Position numbers and translations under genes: made by a program. From Candidatus Moranbacteria bacterium GW2011_GWC2_40_12 (lineage in GTDB: Bacteria; Patescibacteria; Paceibacteria; Moranbacterales; UBA11712), in assembly GCA_000995965.1 (NCBI GenBank), contig LBYD01000001.1, forward strand, positions 186,001-250,000: DNA of 64,000 bases, written 5' to 3'. Positions within the stretch are counted from its first letter, which is position 1; every line of letters begins with the position of its first letter. The notes beneath the pieces are model-generated. The model was given only the letters and a program-made list of their open reading frames with translations. It was not told the DNA's origin and searched no databases. This document shows, one piece after another, positions 1 to 7,985 of the stretch.

Positions 1-418
1 ATAGAAAGAAAATTACATAGACAGAAAATAAAACGCCTGTATCCTGGTCGAAACCGCGCTCTATATTCTTTTTGATATTGTTTACAACAAGATCAGTCGC
101 CAGGGGCAACACGGCTATAATTATTCCAATCGCGAAAACTGATATCGACTTGTATTTTTTGACCTTACTTCGAGAAGTAAAAATAAGAACCCAAAAAATG
201 ATGGACGTCAGCACAAGCGCTCCTGCCGAATACGCCAGCCTGACAAAAATTGGAAAATCAGAACTATAAAGGAAAAAATTGCACAAAGCCCACAAAAAAG
301 TCATTGCTGAAAAAAAGGCAAACGCCACCCTTCCCCTTTTTTGCTCGCTGCCAAACAAAACAACCAGCCCTAAAATCAGATTAATTATGCCTGAAATGAG
401 AATAATTATTTCCAGCAT
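1..418 (-). CDS. Membrane sensor, N-terminal 7TM region (partial)
   Basis: The reading frame starts at an ATG at 418 and runs off the left window edge, so only about 139 residues are visible. They form alternating hydrophobic segments (about residues 1-22, 30-52, 58-80, 92-112 and 128 onward) joined by short charged loops. The segment FAFFSAMTFLWALCNFF resembles the second helix of the 7TM input region found at the N-terminus of many histidine kinases (HisKA_7TM type). Family placement is inferred; no kinase core is in the window. It could also be another polytopic sensor. The gene lies just downstream of a hairpin terminator that separates it from the synthase gene upstream. Confidence 0.55.
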   Translation of the reverse strand, partial: MLEIIILISGIINLILGLVVLFGSEQKRGRVAFAFFSAMTFLWALCNFFLYSSDFPIFVRLAYSAGALVLTSIIFWVLIFTSRSKVKKYKSISVFAIGIIIAVLPLATDLVVNNIKKNIERGFDQDTGVLFSVYVIFFL

Positions 419-435
419 GATAAAATATAAAAAAT

Positions 436-497
436 AAAACCCCAGCATTCCCATAGTACCACATTTCTGCGGTTATGGAAAAATACCGGGGTTTTTT
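436..497 (-). terminator. Rho-independent terminator after the oxoamine synthase gene
   Basis: AAAACCCC at 436-443 pairs with GGGGTTTT at 488-495, with an inner pairing TTCCCATA/TATGGAA. Read on the minus strand the stem ends in GGGGTTTTATTTTTT. It sits directly after the synthase stop codon and before the sensor start. Confidence 0.75.
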
Positions 498-508
498 GGG
501 TGGCTAGC

Positions 509-1837
509 CTAGAATTGAATTGTTTCACGAGCTTCCACCAGCTTCGAGGTGATTTCCTCCATCTCCTCAAAGGTCATGTCAGTGCAAACCGAAAACCGAA
601 TCAGTGCTTCCCCCCTTGGTACGGCGGGGTGTTTGAACAGCGAGGCAATAATGCCCCTGCTCTCGAGGTACTTTTTGACTTCGTCGGCTTTTTGCTCGTT
701 GCCGATTCTCACGGGAACGATATGACTGCTTGATCCCATAAGGTCAAAACCATGAGCCTCGAGTGCTGTCTTTAGAACTTCCGACAGTAGGATCAGATTA
801 CGTCTCGCTTTTGCCCCTTCTTCGCCGCAGACGAAATCAATCGTCCTGACCAGCGATTCGGCCATCCACGGCGGAATCGGAGCGGAAAAGATGTATTGCG
901 GCGAGCAGAATCTGAGGAACCAGGAAAGCTTTGCATTGCTGAGCGCAACATAACCTCCCAGGTGTGAAAACGCCTTTGTCAGCGTCCCCATGACGATGCA
1001 CCGATCCGCATAGTTGCCGAAATCCGGTAATGCCGAGGCAACGCCACACCCGGATTGTCCCACAACACCCATGGCATGAGCCTCATCCAGATATAAGAGG
1101 CAATCATATTCCTCCGCTATCTGGCAAAGCTCTTGGATGTCAAAAATTCTTCCAGTCGCCGAGGACAAGGTGTCCGTGGCGATCACCCGGACGGCTGGCG
1201 AGCCATTAAATTTGGACTTTGACTTTTGGAGCATATTGCGCAATTGCTCCGTGTCTTTGTAAATCCACCCATAGCACCTGTCAGGCGCTTGGGCTTTTGC
1301 CAGCCTGACTCCATGCTGAATGGAGAAGTGGCTTTCCGTGTTCACGTAGAACAGGGTGGGAGTTTCCCTGGAAAGAAGCCCCATTTTCGTGTCCCGGACA
1401 TACGGAACAAGGTGGGGAGTATTCATGCGAAGACCCAAGGCCTGGATAATGTTTTCGTTAGCCGGATAACCAGCAGTGAAAATAATACTGTTATCCATTC
1501 CGTGGAGCCCGGCAACTTTTTTCTCGAGCGAAACCGTGGACTCCGTTTTCATGACAATTTGAGACGCGGGGCATCCGAGATCGTTTTGATCGATGCTCCG
1601 CTTCATGATTTTCTTAATTTCAATGTTGGAGCCCAGTCCGAGGTAATCGAGTCTCGAGCAATCTAGCATTCTTTGCCCGCAGATGGTCAGATATTTTCCT
1701 CCAAATATTCCGTCGGCCATTGATTGCGGATTAGCGATGTTGATCCGTGTCCCTTCGCGGGCAAATTCATCAGCCTCTCCGAGGAGAATGCTCAGGGAAT
1801 TCTTTTCTGTTTTCTTGGTTTTTCTCACGATTTGCAT
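509..1837 (-). CDS. PLP-dependent alpha-oxoamine synthase (KBL/BioF/SPT-like)
   Basis: This is a 442-residue fold-type I PLP enzyme of the alpha-oxoamine synthase family, which condenses an amino acid with an acyl-CoA and releases CO2. Family marks are visible: YLDEAHAMGVVG at about 249-260 (the aspartate that contacts the PLP ring), GTLTKAFSHLGGY with the Schiff-base lysine near 288, and SHFSIQHG near 169. The substrate cannot be read from sequence; glycine C-acetyltransferase, 8-amino-7-oxononanoate synthase, serine palmitoyltransferase and autoinducer synthase (CqsA) share these motifs. No biotin or sphingolipid genes are nearby. Its start lies 3 bases after the stop of the upstream membrane-protein gene, so the two are almost certainly one operon. 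Confidence 0.85.
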   Translation of the reverse strand: MQIVRKTKKTEKNSLSILLGEADEFAREGTRINIANPQSMADGIFGGKYLTICGQRMLDCSRLDYLGLGSNIEIKKIMKRSIDQNDLGCPASQIVMKTESTVSLEKKVAGLHGMDNSIIFTAGYPANENIIQALGLRMNTPHLVPYVRDTKMGLLSRETPTLFYVNTESHFSIQHGVRLAKAQAPDRCYGWIYKDTEQLRNMLQKSKSKFNGSPAVRVIATDTLSSATGRIFDIQELCQIAEEYDCLLYLDEAHAMGVVGQSGCGVASALPDFGNYADRCIVMGTLTKAFSHLGGYVALSNAKLSWFLRFCSPQYIFSAPIPPWMAESLVRTIDFVCGEEGAKARRNLILLSEVLKTALEAHGFDLMGSSSHIVPVRIGNEQKADEVKKYLESRGIIASLFKHPAVPRGEALIRFSVCTDMTFEEMEEITSKLVEARETIQF

Positions 1838-1839
1838 TT

Positions 1840-2424
1840 TCAGCCTCCCATAATCAGCCCGCAGGCCGATAGATTTGACAAGAATGGTTTCACATATTTA
1901 TCCCAGGTGAAAAGTCCTACGCCTGTCCAGACAGAAACCCAGAATAAGGCCGACAAGACAGCTCCGGGAATTATATAGGCCAGATTTTGCAGCAGGTTGT
2001 TTTTCTTCCTCAGGATAATCGTGGAAACAAAAGGGCCGAAAATAATGGGCACCACCAAATAAACCGCCCAAAAACCTCCCTTTTGAAGAATCCAGGCAAT
2101 GAATCTTTTGAAGATTTTATGCCGGGTAATTCTGTTTTCACGATTTATGAAATTGTTAATTTTGCCCATGGAAAGCATATCCCAATCATATTTTCTTTCA
2201 CAAAACGAATGGAGATATACCGCTCCCACAGAGACCAAAAAAAGGATTGCGAACATAATCGCCGTTCCTTTGAAAAATCCGAAGGTATTGGCAACTATGT
2301 AGCAAAGGCCGTCGTAAAGATGATAAACAGGAAAAAGAATTGATAGAACGATTAAATTGCGAATTTTCTTGCACCAAACTAAAAGAAAGTGCAATTTATT
2401 TGCCGCGATTGATTCAGTTGTCAA
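1840..2424 (-). CDS. Polytopic membrane protein, unknown function
   Basis: A 194-residue protein with about four hydrophobic segments (near residues 20-45, 55-72, 115-135 and 148-170). I do not recognise the family. The start is TTG at 2424, chosen because a near-perfect Shine-Dalgarno AAAGGAGGTG lies 7-8 bases upstream. It is the first gene of a two-gene operon with the oxoamine synthase and has an extended -10 promoter overlapped by an inverted repeat. The tight pairing suggests it handles, anchors or exports the product of the synthase, but this is inference from position only. Confidence 0.7.
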   Translation of the reverse strand: MTTESIAANKLHFLLVWCKKIRNLIVLSILFPVYHLYDGLCYIVANTFGFFKGTAIMFAILFLVSVGAVYLHSFCERKYDWDMLSMGKINNFINRENRITRHKIFKRFIAWILQKGGFWAVYLVVPIIFGPFVSTIILRKKNNLLQNLAYIIPGAVLSALFWVSVWTGVGLFTWDKYVKPFLSNLSACGLIMGG

Positions 2425-2458
2425 GGTTCTGCACCTCCTTTTTTTATTTGTGGCGCTT

Positions 2459-2504
2459 ATATTACCACATAAAAGCGTTCAATTCCACTTAAGCGCTTTT
2501 ATGT
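2459..2504 (-). promoter_or_regulatory. Extended -10 promoter with adjoining 11-bp inverted repeat (candidate operator)
   Basis: On the minus strand TGGTAATAT (TG at 2467-2466, -10 at 2464-2459) forms an extended -10 element with no good -35. A perfect inverted repeat, ACATAAAAGCG at 2467-2477 with CGCTTTTATGT at 2494-2504, covers the space where the -35 would lie. It has no T-tract, so an operator is more likely than a terminator. Confidence 0.55.
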
Positions 2505-2518
2505 CGCAAATTAATTTG

Positions 2519-2560
2519 AAAAATGGGTGGCCCCGGAACGCGCTGCGCTCCGAGGCCCAT
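2519..2560 (-). terminator. Rho-independent terminator after the 87-residue secreted protein
   Basis: On the minus strand an imperfect G/C-rich stem (GGGCCTCGGAGCGC with GCGTTCCGGGGCC) is followed by CCCATTTTTC. It lies six bases after the stop of the small secreted protein. Confidence 0.6.
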
Positions 2561-2565
2561 GTCAA

Positions 2566-2829
2566 CTATTTTGCTTTTTCGAAGATAACAGCAGCGACCG
2601 TTGGGTTCCAACCAGGAGTTACAGAAATTGAGATCCGGATCGGTTGATATCCGGGATTATTTTCAAGCCACTGGTCAACACATTTTTGTAAGCTCTTAGC
2701 GACATCGGGGGGAGCCACTCCAAAGAATGCCACCTTCGTTTCACCTGCTTCTGCGAGTCTAGCGAAACCAACTCCCGCCAAAACCAGAACTACAACCACT
2801 ACCAATTTCATTCCTTTCGATAACTTCAT
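2566..2829 (-). CDS. Small exported protein, unknown function
   Basis: An 87-residue protein with a clear Sec signal peptide (KLSKGMK, a run of V/L, then FARLAEAGE, with a cleavage site near AEA). The mature part of about 58 residues has one cysteine and no recognised domain. A strong ribosome-binding site AAGGAGGA precedes the ATG, 13 bases after the stop of the porin-like gene, so the two are co-transcribed. A terminator follows directly. Its partner being a barrel-like envelope protein suggests a role at the cell surface. I do not recognise the family. Confidence 0.7.
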   Translation of the reverse strand: MKLSKGMKLVVVVVLVLAGVGFARLAEAGETKVAFFGVAPPDVAKSLQKCVDQWLENNPGYQPIRISISVTPGWNPTVAAVIFEKAK

Positions 2830-2842
2830 GATAAAGTCCTCC

Positions 2843-3850
2843 TTAGTAATTTATCCAAGCCATTGCCGAAACCATCTGGCTCCGGCCGAGATGAGGGTTC
2901 ATGTCTTTGAAAATGTTGTTCGCGTAAGCGACATTTACCCCGCCCCATTTCCAATAGGCTCCAATGCCGGCCGTTGGCCCGCTGTTGGCCCAGCCCCCAT
3001 AGACGCAAAGGACATCCTTCACGACCTGCAGTTCCGCGCCGATGAAATATTTGTCACGCTTCACGTGGCCAATGTTCAGATGCTGATAATCGGCCGCGAG
3101 GAGCAGTCGGGGCAGGATTTGGTAGCTCGCGCCCAGGCGAATCTGGTGCATATCGCTGTTCGACCGCTTTCCGGCCCACGACAGGGAACCGTCATCTTCA
3201 TTGACGAGAAGCTCGCGATCATCGTTCCGCTCCCGGCTGTAGGCATACATTCCCCCGAAATTGAGGCCACTGACCGGCTGATAGAGAAAACCGGTTTTCA
3301 CCTGAAAACCCCTTGACCGGGAAATGAAAACATTTTCTCCGGCCGATGAGAAATTCAGTTTGGACATAGACAGCGATCCGCCCGCACCGAGAAAGAGCTT
3401 GTCGCCGTCACGGAGCAAATTTTCAAATGCCCGCAGGCCATACATCAGCTCAATTGTCGGAGTGTAAGCAAATTTCGCGTCCAAGTCCATCGCCGTTCCG
3501 GCTGAACCGGAGTTCGCGCCGGAAAAGTTTATTTGCAGAACTCCTTTTGGTAAAGCGACCGAAGCGCTGCCGATATGGACATTTAAATTCGGACCCCGCT
3601 TGAACATAATGAAGCTGTAGGAATACGAAGCCCCAAACCGAATTTGGTCGCCAGAGGCAATGTTTGCTGGATTATTGGTGCTGAAATTCGGAAGCGCCAC
3701 CCAGCAATTTCCCATGCCGGCGACATCCGCACCAGGCGGAACATTGGCTGTCATAATCGACAGCGCTATTCCAAATTCCGCAGCGGGACATACATTGGCA
3801 ACAGCCAAAACTGCCGCCAGAATAACAGCCAAAGCAGTTATTTTCTTCAT
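2843..3850 (-). CDS. Exported beta-barrel (porin/FadL-like) protein
   Basis: A 335-residue protein with a signal peptide (MKKITALAVILAAVLAVANVCPAA). The mature part is rich in alternating hydrophobic/polar strands with Gly and aromatic residues, as in outer-membrane barrels. The N-terminal segment AGMGNCWVALPNFSTNNPANIA resembles the 'NPA' region of FadL/PorV-type proteins, and the chain ends in AMAWINY, an aromatic C-terminus like the Omp assembly signal. Family placement is inferred. An outer-membrane porin is unexpected in a Patescibacterium. It has a consensus promoter, a Shine-Dalgarno AAGGGGA and base use richer in G/C than the core genes, all of which fit acquisition. It forms an operon with the 87-residue gene. 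Confidence 0.7.
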   Translation of the reverse strand: MKKITALAVILAAVLAVANVCPAAEFGIALSIMTANVPPGADVAGMGNCWVALPNFSTNNPANIASGDQIRFGASYSYSFIMFKRGPNLNVHIGSASVALPKGVLQINFSGANSGSAGTAMDLDAKFAYTPTIELMYGLRAFENLLRDGDKLFLGAGGSLSMSKLNFSSAGENVFISRSRGFQVKTGFLYQPVSGLNFGGMYAYSRERNDDRELLVNEDDGSLSWAGKRSNSDMHQIRLGASYQILPRLLLAADYQHLNIGHVKRDKYFIGAELQVVKDVLCVYGGWANSGPTAGIGAYWKWGGVNVAYANNIFKDMNPHLGRSQMVSAMAWINY

Positions 3851-3922
3851 TTTATCCCCTTTTTCTTGTAAATTTATTTAAGGAACAGGATTGATAATCC
3901 CGCCTTATTATCAAAACATTGT

Positions 3923-3951
3923 ATTATATATACTAAATATTTATTTGTCAA
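3923..3951 (-). promoter_or_regulatory. Consensus sigma70-type promoter of the beta-barrel operon
   Basis: On the minus strand TTGACA (3951-3946), a 17-base spacer and TATAAT (3928-3923) match the consensus exactly. Just upstream at 3961-3976 is GCTTTATATAAGC, a near-palindrome that recurs in longer form at 59252-59269. The rest of the spacer up to 4133 is A/T-rich and shows nothing else. Confidence 0.85.
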
Positions 3952-4133
3952 GAATTAAAAAGGCTTATATAAAGCAAAAAAGAGCTAAAGCTATTTAATT
4001 TATCCGCTGTAACAAATATAATTATTTAAGCTACTTTCCCAAAAACATGCGCATCAATGAATTTTTTTCTATATTTTTTTTCAGTACACCTTCCAAATAA
4101 AAAACTATTCTACTCGAGAACCTTCATATCAAT

Positions 4134-4182
4134 AAAAAAACGGTGTAGGAGATGGCGATAGCTTGCCATGCTCCTACACCGT
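4134..4182 (-). terminator. Strong rho-independent terminator
   Basis: A 12-bp perfect stem ACGGTGTAGGAG/CTCCTACACCGT, with a further inner ATGGC/GCCAT pairing, is followed on the minus strand by seven T residues. It ends the transcript of the exported 166-residue protein. Confidence 0.9.
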
Positions 4183-4210
4183 GAAACGCAGGTGGGCCAT
4201 TGGAGCCCGC

Positions 4211-4711
4211 CTAATTAAATCTCCAGATTTTTACCAGGCGCCCGTCCCTGTATTCCTCGATACTTTTCCCCCTGACTTTTACCTTGCCATTATGCAATTC
4301 GATCCGGCTGCGATCAAGAATGCATTTGAGGACCCCCTGTTTCACGGTGAATACCTGATAGTTCAGAAATCCCCCGCTGCCGGAAACACCAGAGATAATC
4401 AACGCATCGGACGATCCGACGATGTTCCTCGCGATGGTGACTTCGATTTCATCATCGTCAAGAGGGATCGAGGCAAACCGGATCTCAGCAGTTCTTCCAT
4501 CCGGCATTTTTCCGTGGCCATATATGTGCACCGCGTATTTAGTGGGACCCAGCTTAAACCGACGCGATTCCCCCCAGCCCACCGTGAAAGTATTGCCGTC
4601 GGCCACAAACTCTTTCGTTCCCCAGTTTTCGGCCGTTGCAGTTTGCGGAAAAGCAACCATAAATCCCATGATGACCAGCATCAAAAACAGATCAATTCCA
4701 AATCTTTTCAC
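4211..4711 (-). CDS. Exported protein, unknown function
   Basis: A 166-residue protein that starts with GTG at 4711, supported by GGAGGT seven bases upstream. It has a signal peptide (MKRFGIDLFLMLVIMGFMVAFPQTATAEN, cleavage near ATA-EN). The mature domain of about 138 residues is predicted by eye to be mostly beta, with a glycine-rich turn SGVSGSGGF; one cysteine is present. I do not recognise the family. It is a stand-alone transcription unit with its own near-consensus promoter and strong terminator, and its codon use is more G/C-rich than that of glyA next to it. Confidence 0.7.
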   Translation of the reverse strand: MKRFGIDLFLMLVIMGFMVAFPQTATAENWGTKEFVADGNTFTVGWGESRRFKLGPTKYAVHIYGHGKMPDGRTAEIRFASIPLDDDEIEVTIARNIVGSSDALIISGVSGSGGFLNYQVFTVKQGVLKCILDRSRIELHNGKVKVRGKSIEEYRDGRLVKIWRFN

Positions 4712-4758
4712 GATAAACCTCCAGTAATCAATGATATGAACTCCTTTTTTATGCGCTT

Positions 4759-4787
4759 AAAATAAGCTATTTTTGAACTTTTGTCAA
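4759..4787 (-). promoter_or_regulatory. Sigma70-type promoter of the 166-residue exported protein
   Basis: Minus strand TTGACA (4787-4782), 17-base spacer, TATTTT (4764-4759). The transcript would have a leader of about 45 bases that ends in the GGAGG ribosome-binding site. Confidence 0.75.
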
Positions 4788-4790
4788 GTT

Positions 4791-4814
4791 AAACAAACCG
4801 CTTCAGCGGCTTTT
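4791..4814 (-). terminator. Terminator of the proS-glyA unit
   Basis: Minus strand AAAAGCCGC-TGAA-GCGGTTTGTTT: a 5-bp G/C stem extended by A/T pairs and a T-rich tail, about 58 bases after the glyA stop. Confidence 0.7.
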
Positions 4815-4871
4815 AAACTCTTTTTGGAGATTATGTTTCGATTCTATACCGGCCATTAACTTTGGGACGGG

Positions 4872-6137
4872 TCACAGTCCCGGCACAGGGAATTTCGCGC
4901 AAAAAGATTCGACTTCTTTTTTGATTTCTTTCAGTTTGCTTTCGTTTTGATCATTCTTGAGCGCCCCAACGATCCAAATTCCCAGCTTTTTCATATCATC
5001 CTCCTTCATCCCCCGCGTGGTCGCCGCTGGTGTTCCGAGCCTGATTCCGCTGGGACGAAGCGGCGGATTTGGATCGTCGGGAATAATCTGCTTGTTGACT
5101 GTGATTGATATTTTATCAAGAGTCTGCTCCGCCAATTTTCCATCAATGCCGAAACTTTGCATTGTGTTCGCGACCATCATATGGTTGTCCGTTCCATCCG
5201 TGACAAGCTTCACGCCGCTCTCCATCAGGGCCTCGGCCAGAGTTTTTGAGTTGGCGAGCACCTGTTTTCCGTATTCCTTGAATTCCGGCTCGAGCGCTTT
5301 TCCAAGCGCCGCGGCTATGGCGGCAACGGTTTGCATATGAGGCCCGCCTTGAAGCCCGGGAAAAACGGACTTGTCAATCGCGTCCGCGTGCTCTTTTTTG
5401 CACATAATCATCCCCGCTCTCGGGCCACGGAGCGACTTGTGAGTCGTCGTTGAAACCACGTCAAAACCGTAATCAAATGGATTTCTCATTACTCCCGCCG
5501 CGATGAGTCCCCCGATATGAGCCACATCCGCAAACGTCATGGCTCCGACTTCATCCGCCACTTTTTTGAAATCCGCGTAGTCATAATCGCGCGGATAAGA
5601 AGTATACCCGCACATCACAATCTTCGGCCGGCAATCTTTCGCTACTTTCAAGAGTTCTTTGAAATCAATTCTGCCTTTTTCGTCCGGATGGGTTTTGTAG
5701 CGGACAAAATTGAAAACTTTTCCCATATGCGAAACCGGCGCGCCGTGCGTGAGGTGCCCCCCATGCGAAAGCTCCATGGCTAGAACCGTGTCGCCGGGCT
5801 CCAGGAACGCAAAATAGACCGCTTGATTCATGGGCGAGCCGGACAGCGGCTGGACATTGGCGTGTTCGCAGCGAAACAGTTTTTTTGCCCGGTCTCTCGC
5901 CAGATTTTCGACGATATCCGTGTATTCCTGTCCGCCATAATATCTTTTACCGGGATAACCTTCAGCGTATTTGTTGGTCAGAATCGAACCGTTCGCGGCA
6001 AAAACTTCAGGATAGGTATAGTTTTCCGAAGGGATGAGCTCCACTCCTTTTTGCTCTCTTTTTTCTTCACCGATCAAAGCGTCATATACTTTCGGATCAT
6101 TTTCTTGGAGAATCCGCCAATTCTTGTTCGCGTCCAT
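4872..6137 (-). CDS. glyA: Serine hydroxymethyltransferase
   Basis: GlyA makes glycine and 5,10-methylene-tetrahydrofolate from serine. The 421-residue length is normal for bacteria. Visible marks are the N-terminal ELIPSENYTYPEV, NKYAEGYPGKRYYGG, LSHGGHLTHG, the conserved DVAHIGGLIAAG that lines the PLP site, and STTTHKSLRGPRAG with the PLP-binding lysine. It starts 22 bases downstream of proS and is probably co-transcribed with it. The downstream hairpin at 4791-4814 ends the unit. Nothing unusual is visible in the active site. Confidence 0.97.
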   Translation of the reverse strand: MDANKNWRILQENDPKVYDALIGEEKREQKGVELIPSENYTYPEVFAANGSILTNKYAEGYPGKRYYGGQEYTDIVENLARDRAKKLFRCEHANVQPLSGSPMNQAVYFAFLEPGDTVLAMELSHGGHLTHGAPVSHMGKVFNFVRYKTHPDEKGRIDFKELLKVAKDCRPKIVMCGYTSYPRDYDYADFKKVADEVGAMTFADVAHIGGLIAAGVMRNPFDYGFDVVSTTTHKSLRGPRAGMIMCKKEHADAIDKSVFPGLQGGPHMQTVAAIAAALGKALEPEFKEYGKQVLANSKTLAEALMESGVKLVTDGTDNHMMVANTMQSFGIDGKLAEQTLDKISITVNKQIIPDDPNPPLRPSGIRLGTPAATTRGMKEDDMKKLGIWIVGALKNDQNESKLKEIKKEVESFCAKFPVPGL

Positions 6138-6159
6138 ATTGTTTTGAAAAATTAATTTC

Positions 6160-7386
6160 TTATCTCAAATTTTTCACCAAAACATCAGCTGAAAGTATTT
6201 TCCCTTTTTTCTCGCTCCTTTTTTTCACTTCCGCTCCTCCGGCTGCGAGAGATTTTTTGCTCACAACCGCGCGCCACGGAATCCCGATGAGATCCGCATC
6301 GGCGAATTTTTCGCCGGCTGATACGTCGCGGTCGTCGAAAAAAACTTCAATATTATTTTTTTGAAGATCGTTATAAATTTTTTCCGCTTCCTTGTCTTTT
6401 CCAAGGCTGATCAAATGAACCTTGAACGGCGCGACGTTTTCCGGCCAGATAATCCCATTTTCGTTGTGGTAGACTTCGACAATGGTTCCCATAATCCGTG
6501 AAAGGCCAATGCCGTAACAGCCCATAACAAGCATTTTTTCTTTTCCGTCAACGTCCCTGACTTTGAGGTCAAACGGTTTCGTGAATTTGTCCATCAATTT
6601 GAAAATATTCCCCGCTTCAATCGCTTTAGCTTCTTTGAATTTTTTCCCTTTGCAGGCAGGGCAGGCTGGAGTTTTGGATTTTATTTCCCTATTGATCGCA
6701 TTTTGGCATTTTTCGCATATATATATCGTGTCTTCTCCTGCATCGCTCAAAGTTTGGAATTCATGCGAATATTTTGAAAATGTTCCGCCCGACGCAAAAG
6801 TCAGATGAGTCTTTTCTTTGAGACCGACCCGTTTCAAAATTTTCCAGTAGGCCTCTTTTGCTTTTTCGTAGTATTCATCCAGATCTTTTTCTGTGAGATG
6901 AAAAGAATAAAGATCCTTCATCAAAAATTCCCGCCCGCGCAAAATTCCGGATTTGGCCCTAAGTTCCATCCGAAATTTGGTCTGGAATTGATAGGCGGCA
7001 AACGGCAAATTTTTGTAGGAGCTCACGAATTTTTTCATGAGAGGAGCAATCACCTCTTCATGAGTTGGCCCGAGCGCGAATTCCCGCCCGCTCGCGTCTT
7101 TCACCTTATAGAGATCGTCCATTGCGCTCCAGCGGCCGGTTTTTTCCCAATTTTCTTTAGGATGAAGGGCCGGCATTTCAAATTCCTGCCCGCCGATGGC
7201 GTTCATTTCCTCACGGATAATGTTTTCAATTTTTTTCATGACGCGGAGCCCCAGCGGCAAAACAGTATACACTCCCGCCATCAATTTATCGATAAAACCG
7301 CCGCGCGTCAAAAGTCGGGCATTGGCGCTCACCTCATCCTTCGGCGCGCTTTTTTGGGTCTTGGTGAAAAGTTGGGATTGTCTCAT
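6160..7386 (-). CDS. proS: Prolyl-tRNA synthetase, short form without editing domain
   Basis: A 408-residue class II synthetase. The order is motif 1 region (LPLGLRVMKKIENIIREEM), motif 2 (FRMELRAKSGILRGREFLMKD), a short insert with four cysteines (C224, C227, C242, C245 in two CxxC pairs), motif 3 (MGCYGIGLSRIMG) and an anticodon-binding domain with DDRDVSAGEKFADADLIGIP. Standard bacterial ProRS is about 570 residues because a roughly 180-residue editing domain separates motifs 2 and 3; here it is replaced by the small zinc-ribbon-like insert. Absence of editing against Ala-tRNA(Pro) is inferred. The promoter at 7395-7423 places the start codon 8 bases after the -10 box, so the mRNA is probably leaderless. 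Confidence 0.95.
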   Translation of the reverse strand: MRQSQLFTKTQKSAPKDEVSANARLLTRGGFIDKLMAGVYTVLPLGLRVMKKIENIIREEMNAIGGQEFEMPALHPKENWEKTGRWSAMDDLYKVKDASGREFALGPTHEEVIAPLMKKFVSSYKNLPFAAYQFQTKFRMELRAKSGILRGREFLMKDLYSFHLTEKDLDEYYEKAKEAYWKILKRVGLKEKTHLTFASGGTFSKYSHEFQTLSDAGEDTIYICEKCQNAINREIKSKTPACPACKGKKFKEAKAIEAGNIFKLMDKFTKPFDLKVRDVDGKEKMLVMGCYGIGLSRIMGTIVEVYHNENGIIWPENVAPFKVHLISLGKDKEAEKIYNDLQKNNIEVFFDDRDVSAGEKFADADLIGIPWRAVVSKKSLAAGGAEVKKRSEKKGKILSADVLVKNLR

Positions 7387-7394
7387 ATATTCAT

Positions 7395-7423
7395 AGAATA
7401 GAAAATTTGCGCATTTGTGTCAA
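7395..7423 (-). promoter_or_regulatory. Promoter of proS-glyA, leaderless type
   Basis: Minus strand TTGACA (7423-7418), 17-base spacer, TATTCT (7400-7395). The proS ATG begins 8 bases further on, about where transcription should start, and there is no Shine-Dalgarno. Confidence 0.75.
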
Positions 7424-7430
7424 AGAAATA

Positions 7431-7461
7431 AGCCCCGCCTTTTCATAGCGAGGCTTTTTTT
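7431..7461 (-). terminator. Terminator between the 159-residue exported protein and proS
   Basis: AAGCCCCGC...GCGAGGCTT with an A-tract and a T-tract on the two sides. On the minus strand it follows the stop at 7485 and ends in GGGGCTTATTTC; the long T-tract is on the plus strand. Confidence 0.6.
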
Positions 7462-7484
7462 GTATCATTCAATCCTTCCATACT

Positions 7485-7964
7485 TCACCTGCCTGGGCGA
7501 AAATCAATGAAGCATGAATCACGCAAGAGAATTTTTCCCGGCTGCGTGAATCCCTGGATATTTCCGCTTACAAATTTGCCCTCCCTGATTTTTTTTGCCA
7601 CGACTAGATGCGCTACCAGGTCTTGAACTGAATCGTCATTTCGAGACAAGCTCCACATTCCCTCGATGATTTCAGAGATGATTTTGACAATTTCTCCTTT
7701 GGGCTGGTAATCGACGGCAAATTCCGTCGTGAAACCTCTGAAGTCGCCCTTGGATCCGAACACTGCCATGACCAGAAACAGTTTTCCGGAAGGAAGCGTG
7801 TATGTTTTCGCGATAATTTCCTCCGTCTTGATGTTGATAAACCGGACAAGTCCGACCTCCTTCGCAAGACGTTCGAATTTTTCGGCATCTGTTTCACTCA
7901 TTGCTTCAGCAATGCTTGAGAAGAGAAGCAGCGCCAAACACAAAAAAACAATTCTTTTTTTCAT
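7485..7964 (-). CDS. Exported protein, unknown function
   Basis: A 159-residue protein with a signal peptide (MKKRIVFLCLALLLFSSIAEAM). I place the start at the ATG at 7964 because AGGAGG ends 9 bases upstream; the GTG at 7973 abuts that ribosome-binding site and cannot use it. The mature part is a mixed alpha/beta domain with one cysteine (DSCFIDF) and no recognised family. It is a lone cassette between ispH and proS with a strong Shine-Dalgarno and terminator, unlike its housekeeping neighbours. Confidence 0.7.
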   Translation of the reverse strand: MKKRIVFLCLALLLFSSIAEAMSETDAEKFERLAKEVGLVRFINIKTEEIIAKTYTLPSGKLFLVMAVFGSKGDFRGFTTEFAVDYQPKGEIVKIISEIIEGMWSLSRNDDSVQDLVAHLVVAKKIREGKFVSGNIQGFTQPGKILLRDSCFIDFRPGR

Positions 7965-7985
7965 CGGCAACACCCTCCTGCGCCA

